Shown here in pieces: positions 1 through 7,387 of a stretch of DNA of 31,441 nt. The DNA comes from Thermoflexus sp. Lineage in GTDB: Bacteria > Chloroflexota > Anaerolineae > Thermoflexales > Thermoflexaceae. A program made the position numbers and the translations under genes. The first letter of the stretch is position 1. The number at the start of each line of letters is the position of its first letter. The DNA is taken from assembly GCF_034432235.1 (NCBI RefSeq), contig NZ_DAOUCJ010000025.1, positions 1 through 31,441 of the forward strand, read 5' to 3'. The notes beneath the pieces were generated by a model. The model was given only the letters and a program-made list of their open reading frames with translations. It searched no databases and was not told the DNA's origin.

Positions 1-2
1 TG

Positions 3-920
3 GTGTGGCCGGGGATTCAACGGGGGGCCAAGGCGTTCTGGGAAGGCGTGAAGTGGGTGGGCCGCCAGATCGCGGAGGCCGGACGGCGGGCGTGGGCGTG
101 GATAGTCCAGCAATGGAATACATGGCTGAAAGGGGCCGTGGCCGGGTTGCTGGCCGCCGTTCTGATCATCGTGGGGATTATCGTGCTGGTCAGCCTGGGC
201 CTCATTGGAGGGTGGGTGGCCATCGCGGCCGCGATCGTGGGGGCTGCCGTTGCGATCATCGCTGGTATCATGTCCCAGCTTTTGAATCCCTCCGGGAGCT
301 TCTGGGCTTATTTCCGCAATGCCTTGGCCGTGGGCACTACCGTAGCGGGTCTGGTGATCAGCGCCGGGACGGCCATCGCAAAGGGGTTGGTGGTCAAGTG
401 GCTTGCAAGTGGTGGGATACCAACCATCGTGAGTGCGATTTTGGATGCATATATGAATATTAATCAGCTGATATTAGATTTATCTTCTGGCAACTTGCAA
501 GGCGTTTTGGCATGGTTTGGTGCAAGATTGATGAATGCCGGGATGACTTATTTAACATCCCTTGCCACATGGGGGCTGATGCAGAATTTGATTCCAGCCT
601 GGCGAGCAGGGACACCCTATACGGCCGGCGAGTTGATTCGGCGCTATCGATGGCTGTTGCTTTCCCCAAAGGCTACTTTTGCGAATATTGTGGCTGTTGT
701 TTCTGTCAGTAATTCTTGTTTATACTTGACCGGAGCTTTAACTGGTCAAAGTATAGGGATAGAAGAGTATATTTCTAATACTATATTTGTTGGTTTTCTA
801 GTTATTGGTTTCGAGATTGGAAAAGCCCTTGGATTAAATGAATATATTTCAGAATTTATTCAGCAAATTTCTCAGAAATGGACGTCAGATACCATAAAAT
901 CAATGATAGGCAAGAAGTAA
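3..920 (+). CDS. Large hydrophobic membrane protein, C-terminal part (5' end outside window)
   Basis: An open frame runs from the window edge to TAA at 918-920; the GTG at 3 is not a convincing start, so the gene very probably begins upstream. Seen: a Trp-rich amphipathic stretch (residues about 1-45), two adjacent long hydrophobic helices (about 46-92), then a tail with further hydrophobic stretches. The order matches the protein at 5456-6616: Trp-rich amphipathic helix, helix pair, then a Q-L-x-x-P turn and another hydrophobic segment. The two tails no longer resemble each other. From about 430 onward the DNA is visibly AT-richer than its surroundings. Small membrane proteins follow directly. 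Inferred role: the variable end of an effector-like or pilus-associated protein, possibly pore-forming; no family recognised. Confidence 0.75.
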   Translation: MWPGIQRGAKAFWEGVKWVGRQIAEAGRRAWAWIVQQWNTWLKGAVAGLLAAVLIIVGIIVLVSLGLIGGWVAIAAAIVGAAVAIIAGIMSQLLNPSGSFWAYFRNALAVGTTVAGLVISAGTAIAKGLVVKWLASGGIPTIVSAILDAYMNINQLILDLSSGNLQGVLAWFGARLMNAGMTYLTSLATWGLMQNLIPAWRAGTPYTAGELIRRYRWLLLSPKATFANIVAVVSVSNSCLYLTGALTGQSIGIEEYISNTIFVGFLVIGFEIGKALGLNEYISEFIQQISQKWTSDTIKSMIGKK

Positions 921-965
921 TCACCATCTGCGAATTTTTGGCTTCGAGCCTGTAAGGAGGTGCCC

Positions 966-1271
966 ATGATCTCCCCCAATCGGACCGAGGTGATGTGGTT
1001 TGCCCTGGGCCTGGTGTGGTTTGTCCTGGTGGGCCCTCTCTTGATCGGGCTATTGATGCAGTTGGGCTTATGGCCGAAGCTGTCGTTTTGGATCGCATTC
1101 ATCTATGTTCTGATTTGGATTTTGCTGGCGGGGGTAGGGCTCTCGCTTTACGCGCTCCGGGTGACCCAGGAGATGGGAATGGGAGGTCTGGTGGTGACGG
1201 TGATCTGGATCGGGCTGGCGATCCTGCTGGCCCGGGAGCTTCTGACGGCTTTTCGCTCGGTGGGGCGCTGA
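966..1271 (+). CDS. Small three-helix membrane protein, tandem copy 1 (immunity-like)
   Basis: A 101-residue protein with about three hydrophobic segments and a basic C-terminal end (F-R-S-V-G-R). ATG at 966 is chosen because AAGGAGG at 954-960 lies 5 bases upstream, the same spacing as in its paralog at 1487, and both proteins then begin M-I-S-P-N-R; a GTG at 960 overlaps the ribosome site and is unlikely. It lies 45 bp after the large hydrophobic protein, so it is probably co-transcribed. The last third is nearly identical in DNA and protein to the 1487 gene, while the first two thirds have diverged. Family not recognised. By position and topology it could be an immunity protein for a membrane-active toxin; that is inference only. 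Confidence 0.8.
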   Translation: MISPNRTEVMWFALGLVWFVLVGPLLIGLLMQLGLWPKLSFWIAFIYVLIWILLAGVGLSLYALRVTQEMGMGGLVVTVIWIGLAILLARELLTAFRSVGR

Positions 1272-1486
1272 GACTGGCTTCCCGGGGGTGCAAGGATGCG
1301 GCGCCGATCCTGCCTGCCGGAGGCGATCCTTCAGTGGATCTCGCAGGGCCGGGAGGTGCTGGATGGCTGCAAAGCCGGCGCCGGCAGGAAGTCGGGATCT
1401 CTAGTCACCACTTCTCCCTGTTGCACGATCCGCCTGTTTAGAACCGATCCCATGGTTTTTGACTTCGAACGTGGAAGGAGGAGGTG

Positions 1487-1792
1487 ATGATCTCTCCAAA
1501 TCGAAGGGAGATAACGTTGATCATCCTAGCATTTGTATGGTTTTTTGTGATAAGCCCCCCTTTGCTATGGCTGTCTATACGTTTGGGGTTGCCTCCCACG
1601 ATGAGGGTCTGGATGGGGTGGGCTGTTTTCTTGATTTTTGCCCTGCTGGGTGGGACAGCGGTTCTTCTCTATACGCGCCGTGTGGCCCGGGAGATGGGGG
1701 TGGGGGGACTGGTGGTGACGGTGATCTGGATCGGGCTGGCGATCCTGCTGGCCCGGGGGATCATGTCCGCTCTTCGCTCGATCGGGCGCTGA
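1487..1792 (+). CDS. Small three-helix membrane protein, tandem copy 2 (immunity-like)
   Basis: A 101-residue paralog of the 966-1271 protein. The ATG at 1487 follows AAGGAGG (1475-1481) by 5 bases. The N-terminal half is AT-richer and diverged, while a 49-base stretch (1709-1757) is identical to 1188-1236 in copy 1. That mosaic pattern suggests gene conversion or recombination between copies. About three membrane helices are visible, with a charged R-R-V-A-R-E loop before the last one. The 215 bp between the copies carry no convincing gene, and the stretches just after the two stop codons resemble each other, so the duplicated unit extends past the coding region. Function unknown. Confidence 0.8.
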   Translation: MISPNRREITLIILAFVWFFVISPPLLWLSIRLGLPPTMRVWMGWAVFLIFALLGGTAVLLYTRRVAREMGVGGLVVTVIWIGLAILLARGIMSALRSIGR

Positions 1793-1838
1793 GGCAGGCT
1801 TCCCGGATGAGGCGATACGGTTGGGAGGAGAACGCCCA

Positions 1839-2099
1839 ATGGGATACTGGATGGGGGTGACGCTGGGCCTTCTGGGGGCGCTGATCGTCGGCCTGGCGGC
1901 CGGTGTGGATCGCGATCCCTCTGGCCGCTATGCCATGGCCGTCATCGCGGCCCTGACGCTGGTGGCCGGGATGGGGGTCCTCTGGGAGAACGGACCGGCG
2001 GGAGAGCCCCGGCACGTTCGGGTTCTCCGGGGGATGCTCTGGCTGCTGCCGATTTTCCTGTTCCTGCTGTGCCGTGTCATCGCGTTGACTGCTCCATAG
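1839..2099 (+). CDS. Small membrane protein, unknown function
   Basis: An 86-residue protein with three hydrophobic segments (about residues 5-22, 30-47 and 66-83) separated by short charged loops. The ATG at 1839 is preceded by GGGAGGAG at 1823-1830, 8 bases away; a TTG at 1821 lies at the ribosome site itself and is rejected. It follows the duplicated pair by 46 bp and is probably in the same transcript. No family recognised. Its size and topology match the neighbouring small membrane proteins, although the sequence is not obviously related. Confidence 0.7.
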   Translation: MGYWMGVTLGLLGALIVGLAAGVDRDPSGRYAMAVIAALTLVAGMGVLWENGPAGEPRHVRVLRGMLWLLPIFLFLLCRVIALTAP

Positions 2100-2252
2100 G
2101 ATCTGGAGGGAAGATCGTGCTCCCCTGCGATCCGGATGGATCCCCTTCGTTCTCGTTCTGATATGGGTGTTTCGGTCTCCCCTGTCAGGGGGGGCGCTCC
2201 GCGAAATGAGGATCCGTTGGGAAGGGTTCCGGATCCGGGGCTCCGGGAGCCA

Positions 2253-2618
2253 ATGACGGATCTCCTTCTTCTCTGGACCGCCGCCTCGCCCTTTGATCGG
2301 ATCATGGGGATCCGGCCTGGCGTCTTGCCCCACCTTCCCATCGACCCTTCTCTTATTCTGTTTATTTTGATAACAGGGATCGGATTTCACGCTACAATAT
2401 ATTCTGCTTATTTTCTGCGTTATCGGGTTTACTTCTCGCCTTTCTCCTCGGCTTGCATTGTAGCGGGGATTTGGGGCTTGACATTGTTTCTGGCGGTTAC
2501 GATCCCGGCGGGTTTTGTAAGGGATTCCGTGGGAGTGGGGAGTTTGCTGGCCTTGCCCCATCTTGTCATCAGTCCCATCCTGGCCCGTGTCTGGTTTCAA
2601 GCTGGATGGCGAAGGTGA
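2253..2618 (+). CDS. Small membrane protein, unknown function
   Basis: About 121 residues from the ATG at 2253, with hydrophobic segments near residues 30-50, 62-85 and 92-115. The frame is open from 2136, but the upstream part is polar and low in hydrophobicity, so the later start fits a small membrane protein better; GGGAG at 2245-2249 is close but usable. The interior (about 2340-2470) is AT-richer than the flanks, as in the other presumed variable genes of this cluster. No family recognised. Confidence 0.6.
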   Translation: MTDLLLLWTAASPFDRIMGIRPGVLPHLPIDPSLILFILITGIGFHATIYSAYFLRYRVYFSPFSSACIVAGIWGLTLFLAVTIPAGFVRDSVGVGSLLALPHLVISPILARVWFQAGWRR

Positions 2619-2672
2619 ATGGGGCGCGCGCCCGAATGACCTCGGGACAGCTCCCGGCTGGGGGGCGGTGAG

Positions 2673-2969
2673 ATGGTCCGATGGCGGAAACTTTCCCGAA
2701 AGCGGCGCTCGAAGATCCTGTGGGGGATCGCCGGGTTCTTATATTTTCTGATTATTTTTCCCTTCCTGGCCTGGATGATGAATTCGGTGCGGCTGCGGGA
2801 GGTCGCGCGCTTTCCCTCGTGGGTGGAGATCTTCCCGGCCTTCCTCATCAGCCCGCTGGCTCTTATCGCGTTTCTCGTCGGGGAACGGCCGGGGTGGATC
2901 CCCTGGCTTTCCCGAACCCTGGGGATGGGGATCCTGAGCCTGTGGGTCCTCTCCTATCCGGTGGTTTAA
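2673..2969 (+). CDS. Small membrane protein, possibly the 5' part of a broken gene
   Basis: A 98-residue protein with a basic N-terminus (K-L-S-R-K-R-R) and three hydrophobic segments. It ends at TAA 2967-2969. Reading on past that stop in the same frame continues at once with protein-like sequence (next entry), so this could be the first part of a longer membrane protein that has acquired a stop codon. Equally, it could be a complete gene whose neighbour lost its start. No family recognised. Confidence 0.6.
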   Translation: MVRWRKLSRKRRSKILWGIAGFLYFLIIFPFLAWMMNSVRLREVARFPSWVEIFPAFLISPLALIAFLVGERPGWIPWLSRTLGMGILSLWVLSYPVV

Positions 2970-3340
2970 TGGCCGCGGCTTCTGCCGAAGGGGTGGGTTC
3001 CCGTCGTCACCTATGGGTTGGGGCTGGTCATCGGCCTGGCCTATGGGTGGCGGCGCGGGTGGGATGCGCTGACGGATCGCCTGGAGCGGATGCTCTGGGT
3101 GGTGGCTCTGTTCAGCGGCGGGAGCGCGGCGGGTCCGCTGGGGGCGCATCTGGGGATGCAGGCCTCCCGGTCGGGGGGTATGGGCTGGTGGACATCTTGG
3201 TGATCTTGGGGATGACCGCAATCGGATACTGGCTGTTTTTCGCGGGGATCGCCCCGAACGGGCATTTGCGTCCGCTGGGTCTGCGCTTCCGTGGAGGTCT
3301 TCCCCATCCTTCGTCCCACGATGAGCCGGCGATCGGATGA
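2970..3340 (+). pseudogene. Remains of a membrane protein gene (frameshift)
   Basis: No single intact frame explains this stretch. In the frame of the preceding gene, 2970-3203 encodes plausible membrane-protein sequence with an A-L-F-S-G-G-S-A-A-G-P-L-G core. That frame stops at 3201-3203, while the +2 frame from about 3186 encodes a fresh hydrophobic helix (V-D-I-L-V-I-L-G-M-T-A-I-G-Y-W) and stays open to 3340. The simplest reading is one ancestral membrane protein broken by a frameshift near 3180-3200 and perhaps a stop at 2967. The Gly-rich core loosely recalls DUF1294, but the signature is too weak to claim. Confidence 0.45.
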
Positions 3341-3369
3341 ATGGTCCCGGGCGGGAGAAGGGGACAGCC

Positions 3370-4317
3370 ATGGGAAACATCCTGATCGGCTCGTGTGTGG
3401 CCGCTGGATTTCTGCTGTTGGTGGTCTTCGCGCTCCTGATAGGAGCCAGACGGCCTCGCCTTCCGTCCCTGGCCCCTGTGGTCCGGTTCCAGATCCCCCT
3501 TCCCGTGGAGCAGGTTCTGGATCGCTTGGGGAAGGCGGCGGAGATGCGGGAGGAAGGGGATTTCCTGACCGGATGGAAGGCCATTGGGCGGATCGGGGTG
3601 ATGACAGACCCATCGGTTCTTGATCCGGGCGGCTATGGGCGCATCGAGCAGAAGGCCCGGTATCCGGGGCTGGCCGTTGTGTGGGGGGAGGAGAACTCGA
3701 CAAGCCTCCTCTTCCTCTCCGCCCGGGGGGAACGGAGCGCTCAGGATGCCCGCTCCTTCGCGGAACAGCTGGGACGGTTGACCGGCCTTCCGATGGAGGA
3801 GATGGGCGGGGAGGACAAGGCCTGGGAGGAATTCCAGAAATCCGCCCCGATGTGGTTTCCGGAATTCCTGGAGGCATATCGGTTTCGGCAGAACCCGATC
3901 GGGGTGGCGAGCGCCCGGCGGATGGCCTTCGGGGTTGTCTTGGAGCTCCTTCTCTCCCTGTGGGCTGCCCTAACGGTGGGGCCGGATCGGCTCGGCGACT
4001 TCCTCATCGTCGCTCTCCCTATGGGGGCGATCGGCGCGCTGGCCGGGTGGATGTTCCTGAGCTTTCTTCGCGTTTCCCAGGCGATGAGCCGGATCCTGGA
4101 GGCCGACGCGGGTGTGGACCTGAGGGCCTGCTCCGTTCCTCCCTGGGGGGCCATTCTGCTGGGCGCCCTGGCGGGCGCGGCGGGCGTGGCGCTGGGCGCG
4201 GTGGATCCGATCGCTGGGGCCGCCTATCTCTTCTTTGGTCCTGCCTTTCTGATCCCCCTGCTGGGCGGCCTGCTCTGGAAGATTCCGGAATCCGAGGCCG
4301 TCGGCGAAGGCCGGTGA
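3370..4317 (+). CDS. Membrane protein with N-terminal helix and C-terminal helix bundle, unknown function
   Basis: A 315-residue protein. The ATG at 3370 follows GGAGAAGGGG with suitable spacing; an upstream ATG at 3337 would add a polar tail. Seen: one membrane helix at residues about 4-26, a soluble mixed alpha/beta region (about 35-175), then roughly four hydrophobic helices (about 185-305). A charged loop lies between the second and third helix of the bundle. No known motif recognised. It starts just after the decayed gene and may share a transcript with the genes upstream. Confidence 0.8.
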   Translation: MGNILIGSCVAAGFLLLVVFALLIGARRPRLPSLAPVVRFQIPLPVEQVLDRLGKAAEMREEGDFLTGWKAIGRIGVMTDPSVLDPGGYGRIEQKARYPGLAVVWGEENSTSLLFLSARGERSAQDARSFAEQLGRLTGLPMEEMGGEDKAWEEFQKSAPMWFPEFLEAYRFRQNPIGVASARRMAFGVVLELLLSLWAALTVGPDRLGDFLIVALPMGAIGALAGWMFLSFLRVSQAMSRILEADAGVDLRACSVPPWGAILLGALAGAAGVALGAVDPIAGAAYLFFGPAFLIPLLGGLLWKIPESEAVGEGR

Positions 4318-4634
4318 GCGACCGGATCGGCGCGTTTCCTGGGGTGGTCGAGGGATGGAAGCTTTCCAGGGAAAGGCGCCCGAAGATCCTCCCGAGGGGC
4401 GGGGATCATGGAGACGACGGAAGAAAGGCGGATGCGGCCAGCGTTTCGAGGGATCTGGAAGGGCATCTGAACACCGGGAGGTGCGGAGATGGAGGGATGG
4501 ATCTGGATGATCGCGGTGGGGATCCTTGGGGCGTGGATCGGGATGGGTTGAGCCGCTGGCTGCGGCGCCGGGGGCAGGCCCGCCGATCCCGCCGGTGAGC
4601 CCGTTTCTATTCCATCCGGGAAAGGAGGCCAGCG
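4318..4634 (+). other. Intergenic stretch with two possible 20-residue ORFs
   Basis: No ordinary gene. Two very short frames are worth noting. 4408-4470 encodes a charged 20-residue peptide. 4489-4551 encodes a 20-residue hydrophobic peptide (M-E-G-W-I-W-M-I-A-V) preceded by GGGAGGTG at 4476-4483. A frame change at the end of the second would join it to a strongly basic tail (L-S-R-W-L-R-R-R-G) ending at TGA 4596-4598, giving a single-helix protein with a cytoplasmic basic tail. No terminator or promoter stands out. Confidence 0.3.
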
Positions 4635-5210
4635 ATGGGGATCCTGGAGGCGCTGTTCGGGAAGGATGACATGGGGGAGGGCATGCAGAGGCTGCTGCAG
4701 GGGGAACATGAAGAGGCCATGGAGCGGTTCACCCGGGTTCTGGAGCGGGATCCCGGGAATGCGCAGGCGTGGTTTCATCGGGGGATGGCGTATCTGGAGA
4801 GCGGGCGGCCGGAAGCGGCGATCCGGGATTTCACGGAGAGCCTGCGGCGGAAGGAGGATCCGGATACGTATTACAACCGGGCGATGGCCTGGCTGGATCT
4901 GCGGGATCTGGAGCGGGCGCTGGCCGATCTGGACGCCGCCCTGCGGCTGGACCCGGAGGACGCGGAGGCCTGGAACATGCGGGCGATCGTGGAGGCGGAG
5001 CGGGGGGATTCCGCGCGGGCTTTGCAGGACATCGAGCGGGCGATCGAGCGGGGGCATCCTTTTGCGGGAGCGCCTGGGGGATCTGGAGGGGGCCCGGCGG
5101 GATCTCCGGGAGGCATGGCGGCGGCGGAGGGAACTGGAGGAGGAGGGGCGGGAGGCGCTGCTCGCCCGGGTGTGGAAGAGGCCCTGCAGCGGCTCGGCGA
5201 GCGGGGATGA
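4635..5210 (+). CDS. TPR-repeat protein, C-terminus probably frameshifted
   Basis: A 191-residue protein from ATG 4635 (AAAGGAGG at 4621-4628). Three clear tetratricopeptide repeats occupy residues about 15-135, with the usual W/A/G/Y/A/P spacing (for example A-W-F-H-R-G-M-A-Y-L and Y-Y-N-R-A-M-A-W-L). TPRs make protein-protein contacts. After residue about 140 the reading frame turns into Gly/Ala/Pro low complexity. The +1 frame over about 5058-5170 instead encodes a typical charged helix (R-L-G-D-L-E-G-A-R-R-D-L-R-E-A), which would be repeat four, and the annotated frame returns to a helix-like ending (V-E-E-A-L-Q-R-L). A frameshift pair or a sequence error is likely here. Confidence 0.75.
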   Translation: MGILEALFGKDDMGEGMQRLLQGEHEEAMERFTRVLERDPGNAQAWFHRGMAYLESGRPEAAIRDFTESLRRKEDPDTYYNRAMAWLDLRDLERALADLDAALRLDPEDAEAWNMRAIVEAERGDSARALQDIERAIERGHPFAGAPGGSGGGPAGSPGGMAAAEGTGGGGAGGAARPGVEEALQRLGERG

Positions 5211-5262
5211 TCGGGATTCGGGCGCCTCTCCAGACCCGGTCTTCCCCCTCGGGTCGGTCGGA

Positions 5263-5302
5263 GTTGTAACGATCAAATCGATGTTGTAACGTTGGGTTAA
5301 CG
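5263..5302 (+). promoter_or_regulatory. Direct repeats upstream of the pilin-like gene, candidate operator
   Basis: GTTGTAACG occurs at 5263-5271 and again at 5283-5291, exactly 20 bp apart, and a related GTTAACG lies at 5296-5302. TAACG therefore recurs at 5267, 5287 and 5298, with steps of 20 and 11 bp, close to whole helical turns. A possible -10 element TAAGAT is at 5323-5328. The site lies in the 245-bp gap before the gene at 5456, so it may control that gene cluster. The regulator is unknown; the reading is inference. Confidence 0.4.
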
Positions 5303-5455
5303 CAGGGGAAAGGGGGTCGGATTAAGATGGGGGCAGGAGGTTTCATCGTTCGGGGCGGTTGCTTGGATCTGGAACGAGCCGGTTCGGACAGGGTCGTAGC
5401 CCGGTGGCATCTTCCCGGTGCCCGATCGGAATCCGTGGGCGGGAGGAGGTGAACG

Positions 5456-6616
5456 ATGGTGCGGAGGTGGATGCGGGGATCGAGGGGAGTGCAGACGCTG
5501 GAGTGGGTGGCGCTGGCGCTGGTGGTGCTGGCGCTGATTGGGGCGGTGACGGCCTGGATGAACGGGCCGGGGGGCGTCCAGGTGGCAGCGCCGATCCAGC
5601 AGGCGCTGCAACGGTATGCGTGGTGTCTGGAGGGCGCTGGAGGCTGCCCGGGGGCAGGGGGAGGGAACGCCTTTGGGGCGAACCCACCGGGGGTTCGGCC
5701 GCCAGGGGGGAACCCGCCGGGGGCGAATCCACCGGGAGGGAACCCCCCCGGGGTGAATCCCCCGGGGGGGAAGCCGCCGGATCCGGTGTGGTGCGTGACC
5801 CATCCGGGGGATTGTCTCTCGAATTTCGGGAAGTGGGCGGCGGACAAGTGGGAGGATGTGAAACGGGGGGCCGGACAGGCGTGGGAGGGCCTGAAATCCA
5901 CGGCGGAGGGGGTATGGAAGTGGCTGGATGAGCATAAGGGAATCGTGGCGGGGGTTGTGGTTGCTGGCTTGCTGATCCTTGGATCCATCCTGTTGACGGG
6001 TGGCGTGGCTTTGCCGATATGGCTGGCAGCAGGCGGGGCCGTGCTGTTCGGCGGGTTGTATCAGCTATCGAGTCCCAAAGCCGGCCTGCAGGGGTGGCTG
6101 GAGGCCTTCGGACTAGCAGGGATGGGAGCAATCGCAGTCCCTCTGCTTGCTCAAGGCATAAGCGCGATGGCAGCATCAGGGTTGTCCGGAATTCTGAGGC
6201 TTTTCGTGAGCAAGGGAATTATTGGTGGGGTTTCATCTGCACTCAGTTACATAATACTCACCCCACCCAATGAGTGGTCCATTCAGGGACTGGCCATAGC
6301 ATTTGGGGCGGGGGTCTTGACGGAAATGCCGACGGTGCCATCGGCGAAAGCCGCGCTGGCTGCTATCCTGGGAACGATAGAAGCCGCCCGTCGGAAGGAA
6401 CTTTCCTTGGCAACCCCAATTCGGAGCTTTGGTCAATCGCTCTTACTGGATGAGCATGGGGGCAAAGCGTATAACAGGGGCTTTGGTCGGGTTGTCGGAA
6501 AGGGGATTGGATGGTTGCGGGGGAAAGGGATCTCTATATCTTCTCCGAATTTTATGATGCGCGTTCTGAATCGGGTTTCATGGGATATCATAAAAATCAA
6601 GCTATTTGGTATGTAA
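5456..6616 (+). CDS. Pilin-headed membrane protein with Pro/Gly repeat linker and variable hydrophobic tail (toxin-like)
   Basis: A 386-residue protein; ATG 5456 follows GGGAGGAGGTG (5441-5451). Residues 1-11 are basic and end in Gly11. V-Q-T-L-E follows with Glu16 at +5, then a hydrophobic helix to about 34: the prepilin (type IV/Flp class) signal. Residues 76-110 are seven (N/R/K)-P-P-G-x pentapeptides. Then come a short Cys-containing stretch, a Trp-rich amphipathic helix (about 120-160), two membrane helices (about 161-200) and a hydrophobic tail with AT-richer DNA from about 6190. The helix region resembles the protein ending at 920; the tails differ. Three paralogous small membrane genes follow, the first 15 bp away, then TadE/TadG-like genes. 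Possible role: pilus-displayed effector or specialised minor pilin. No toxin family recognised. Confidence 0.8.
   Translation: MVRRWMRGSRGVQTLEWVALALVVLALIGAVTAWMNGPGGVQVAAPIQQALQRYAWCLEGAGGCPGAGGGNAFGANPPGVRPPGGNPPGANPPGGNPPGVNPPGGKPPDPVWCVTHPGDCLSNFGKWAADKWEDVKRGAGQAWEGLKSTAEGVWKWLDEHKGIVAGVVVAGLLILGSILLTGGVALPIWLAAGGAVLFGGLYQLSSPKAGLQGWLEAFGLAGMGAIAVPLLAQGISAMAASGLSGILRLFVSKGIIGGVSSALSYIILTPPNEWSIQGLAIAFGAGVLTEMPTVPSAKAALAAILGTIEAARRKELSLATPIRSFGQSLLLDEHGGKAYNRGFGRVVGKGIGWLRGKGISISSPNFMMRVLNRVSWDIIKIKLFGM
5681..5785 (+). repeat. 15-bp in-frame tandem repeat, seven units
   Basis: Seven consecutive 15-base units encode pentapeptides of the form (N/R/K)-P-P-G-(V/G/A), the last one being K-P-P-D-P. 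The units are not identical in DNA, with differences mostly at third positions, so the array is old or is kept by selection on the protein. It forms a rigid, polyproline-like spacer between the pilin-like head and the rest of the protein at 5456-6616. Confidence 0.9.
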
Positions 6617-6631
6617 CTGGGAGGTGAGGCC

Positions 6632-6958
6632 ATGTCTAACAAACCCAAGATTCATCCATTGAACATTGTGGGCTTTTTGATCATGGTGGCCGATCTCATT
6701 GCCGTGGGCTACTGGGCGCTGGCCATCGAGAAGCCCCGGGCAATCGCCAAGATGGCGGCGGGGCAGTGGACGCTATGGGATGAGGTCATCGAAAAATTGA
6801 TAATCATCGGGTTCTGGGTGATTGCCTATATGGGCTACACGGTTGGGGCATTGCCGGACAACAAGTGGGACTGGAAACGTGCGGCCCGGTCCGGTTTGGA
6901 AGCGGTCATCTCGGGGGCAATTGTTGGCGCCCTTTATGCCATGATATCCCGACGGTAG
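6632..6958 (+). CDS. Small membrane protein, tandem paralog 1 of 3 (immunity-like)
   Basis: A 108-residue protein; ATG 6632 follows GGGAGGTGAGG, and the gene begins 15 bp after the pilin-headed gene, so the two are surely co-transcribed. Three hydrophobic helices are visible (about 11-32, 53-75 and 88-104), with conserved markers K-P-R after helix one, W-D-E before helix two, and W-x-W-K plus A-A-R-S-G-L before helix three. It is clearly paralogous to the next gene and more distantly to the one after. Colicin-type immunity proteins are also small multi-helix membrane proteins; that analogy, not homology, underlies the immunity suggestion. Confidence 0.85.
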   Translation: MSNKPKIHPLNIVGFLIMVADLIAVGYWALAIEKPRAIAKMAAGQWTLWDEVIEKLIIIGFWVIAYMGYTVGALPDNKWDWKRAARSGLEAVISGAIVGALYAMISRR

Positions 6959-6990
6959 AACATTATCCCAATGGCAACCGGGAGTTAGAG

Positions 6991-7326
6991 ATGCCGAGTA
7001 GGTCATCCGGTGGCCGGCTTCATCCGCTGTTCATCGTGGGTTTTCTGATCATGGTGGTGGATCTCATTGCTGCTGCTTACTGGGCGATGGAGATTCAAAA
7101 ACCCCGAGCGATTGCGCTGAAAGCGGCGGGGGCGTGGACGTGGTGGGATGAGATCCTGGATAAGCTGATCCTCATGGGGTTCTGGGTGATCGGCTACATG
7201 GGCTACGTGATCCAGAACCTGCCGGAATACCGCTGGAGCTGGAAGCAGGCGGCCCGGTCGGGATTGGAGGCGGTGATCTCGGGGGCGATCGTTGGTGCCC
7301 TTTATGCCCTGATCGCCCGGCGATGA
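6991..7326 (+). CDS. Small membrane protein, tandem paralog 2 of 3 (immunity-like)
   Basis: A 111-residue protein starting at ATG 6991 (GGGAGTTAGAG just upstream). It aligns along its whole length with the 6632-6958 protein: I-V-G-F-L-I-M-V in helix one, K-P-R-A-I-A, W-W-D-E-I, G-F-W-V-I-x-Y-M-G-Y in helix two, and A-A-R-S-G-L-E-A-V-I-S-G-A-I-V-G before the end. The 32-bp gap keeps it in the same transcript. The differences lie mainly in the N-terminal tail and in the loop between helices two and three, where a specificity surface could lie. Function unknown. Confidence 0.85.
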   Translation: MPSRSSGGRLHPLFIVGFLIMVVDLIAAAYWAMEIQKPRAIALKAAGAWTWWDEILDKLILMGFWVIGYMGYVIQNLPEYRWSWKQAARSGLEAVISGAIVGALYALIARR

Positions 7327-7387
7327 GCCGTCCCGTTCCCGGGTTTTCCGGGACGTTCCATGGGCCCAGAGATTTGTGAAGTATAAA

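Noticed and set aside
2970..3203. DUF1294-like membrane protein
   Set aside because: Only a loose Gly-rich core is shared; the flanking residues of that family are missing, so it is described only as a decayed membrane gene.
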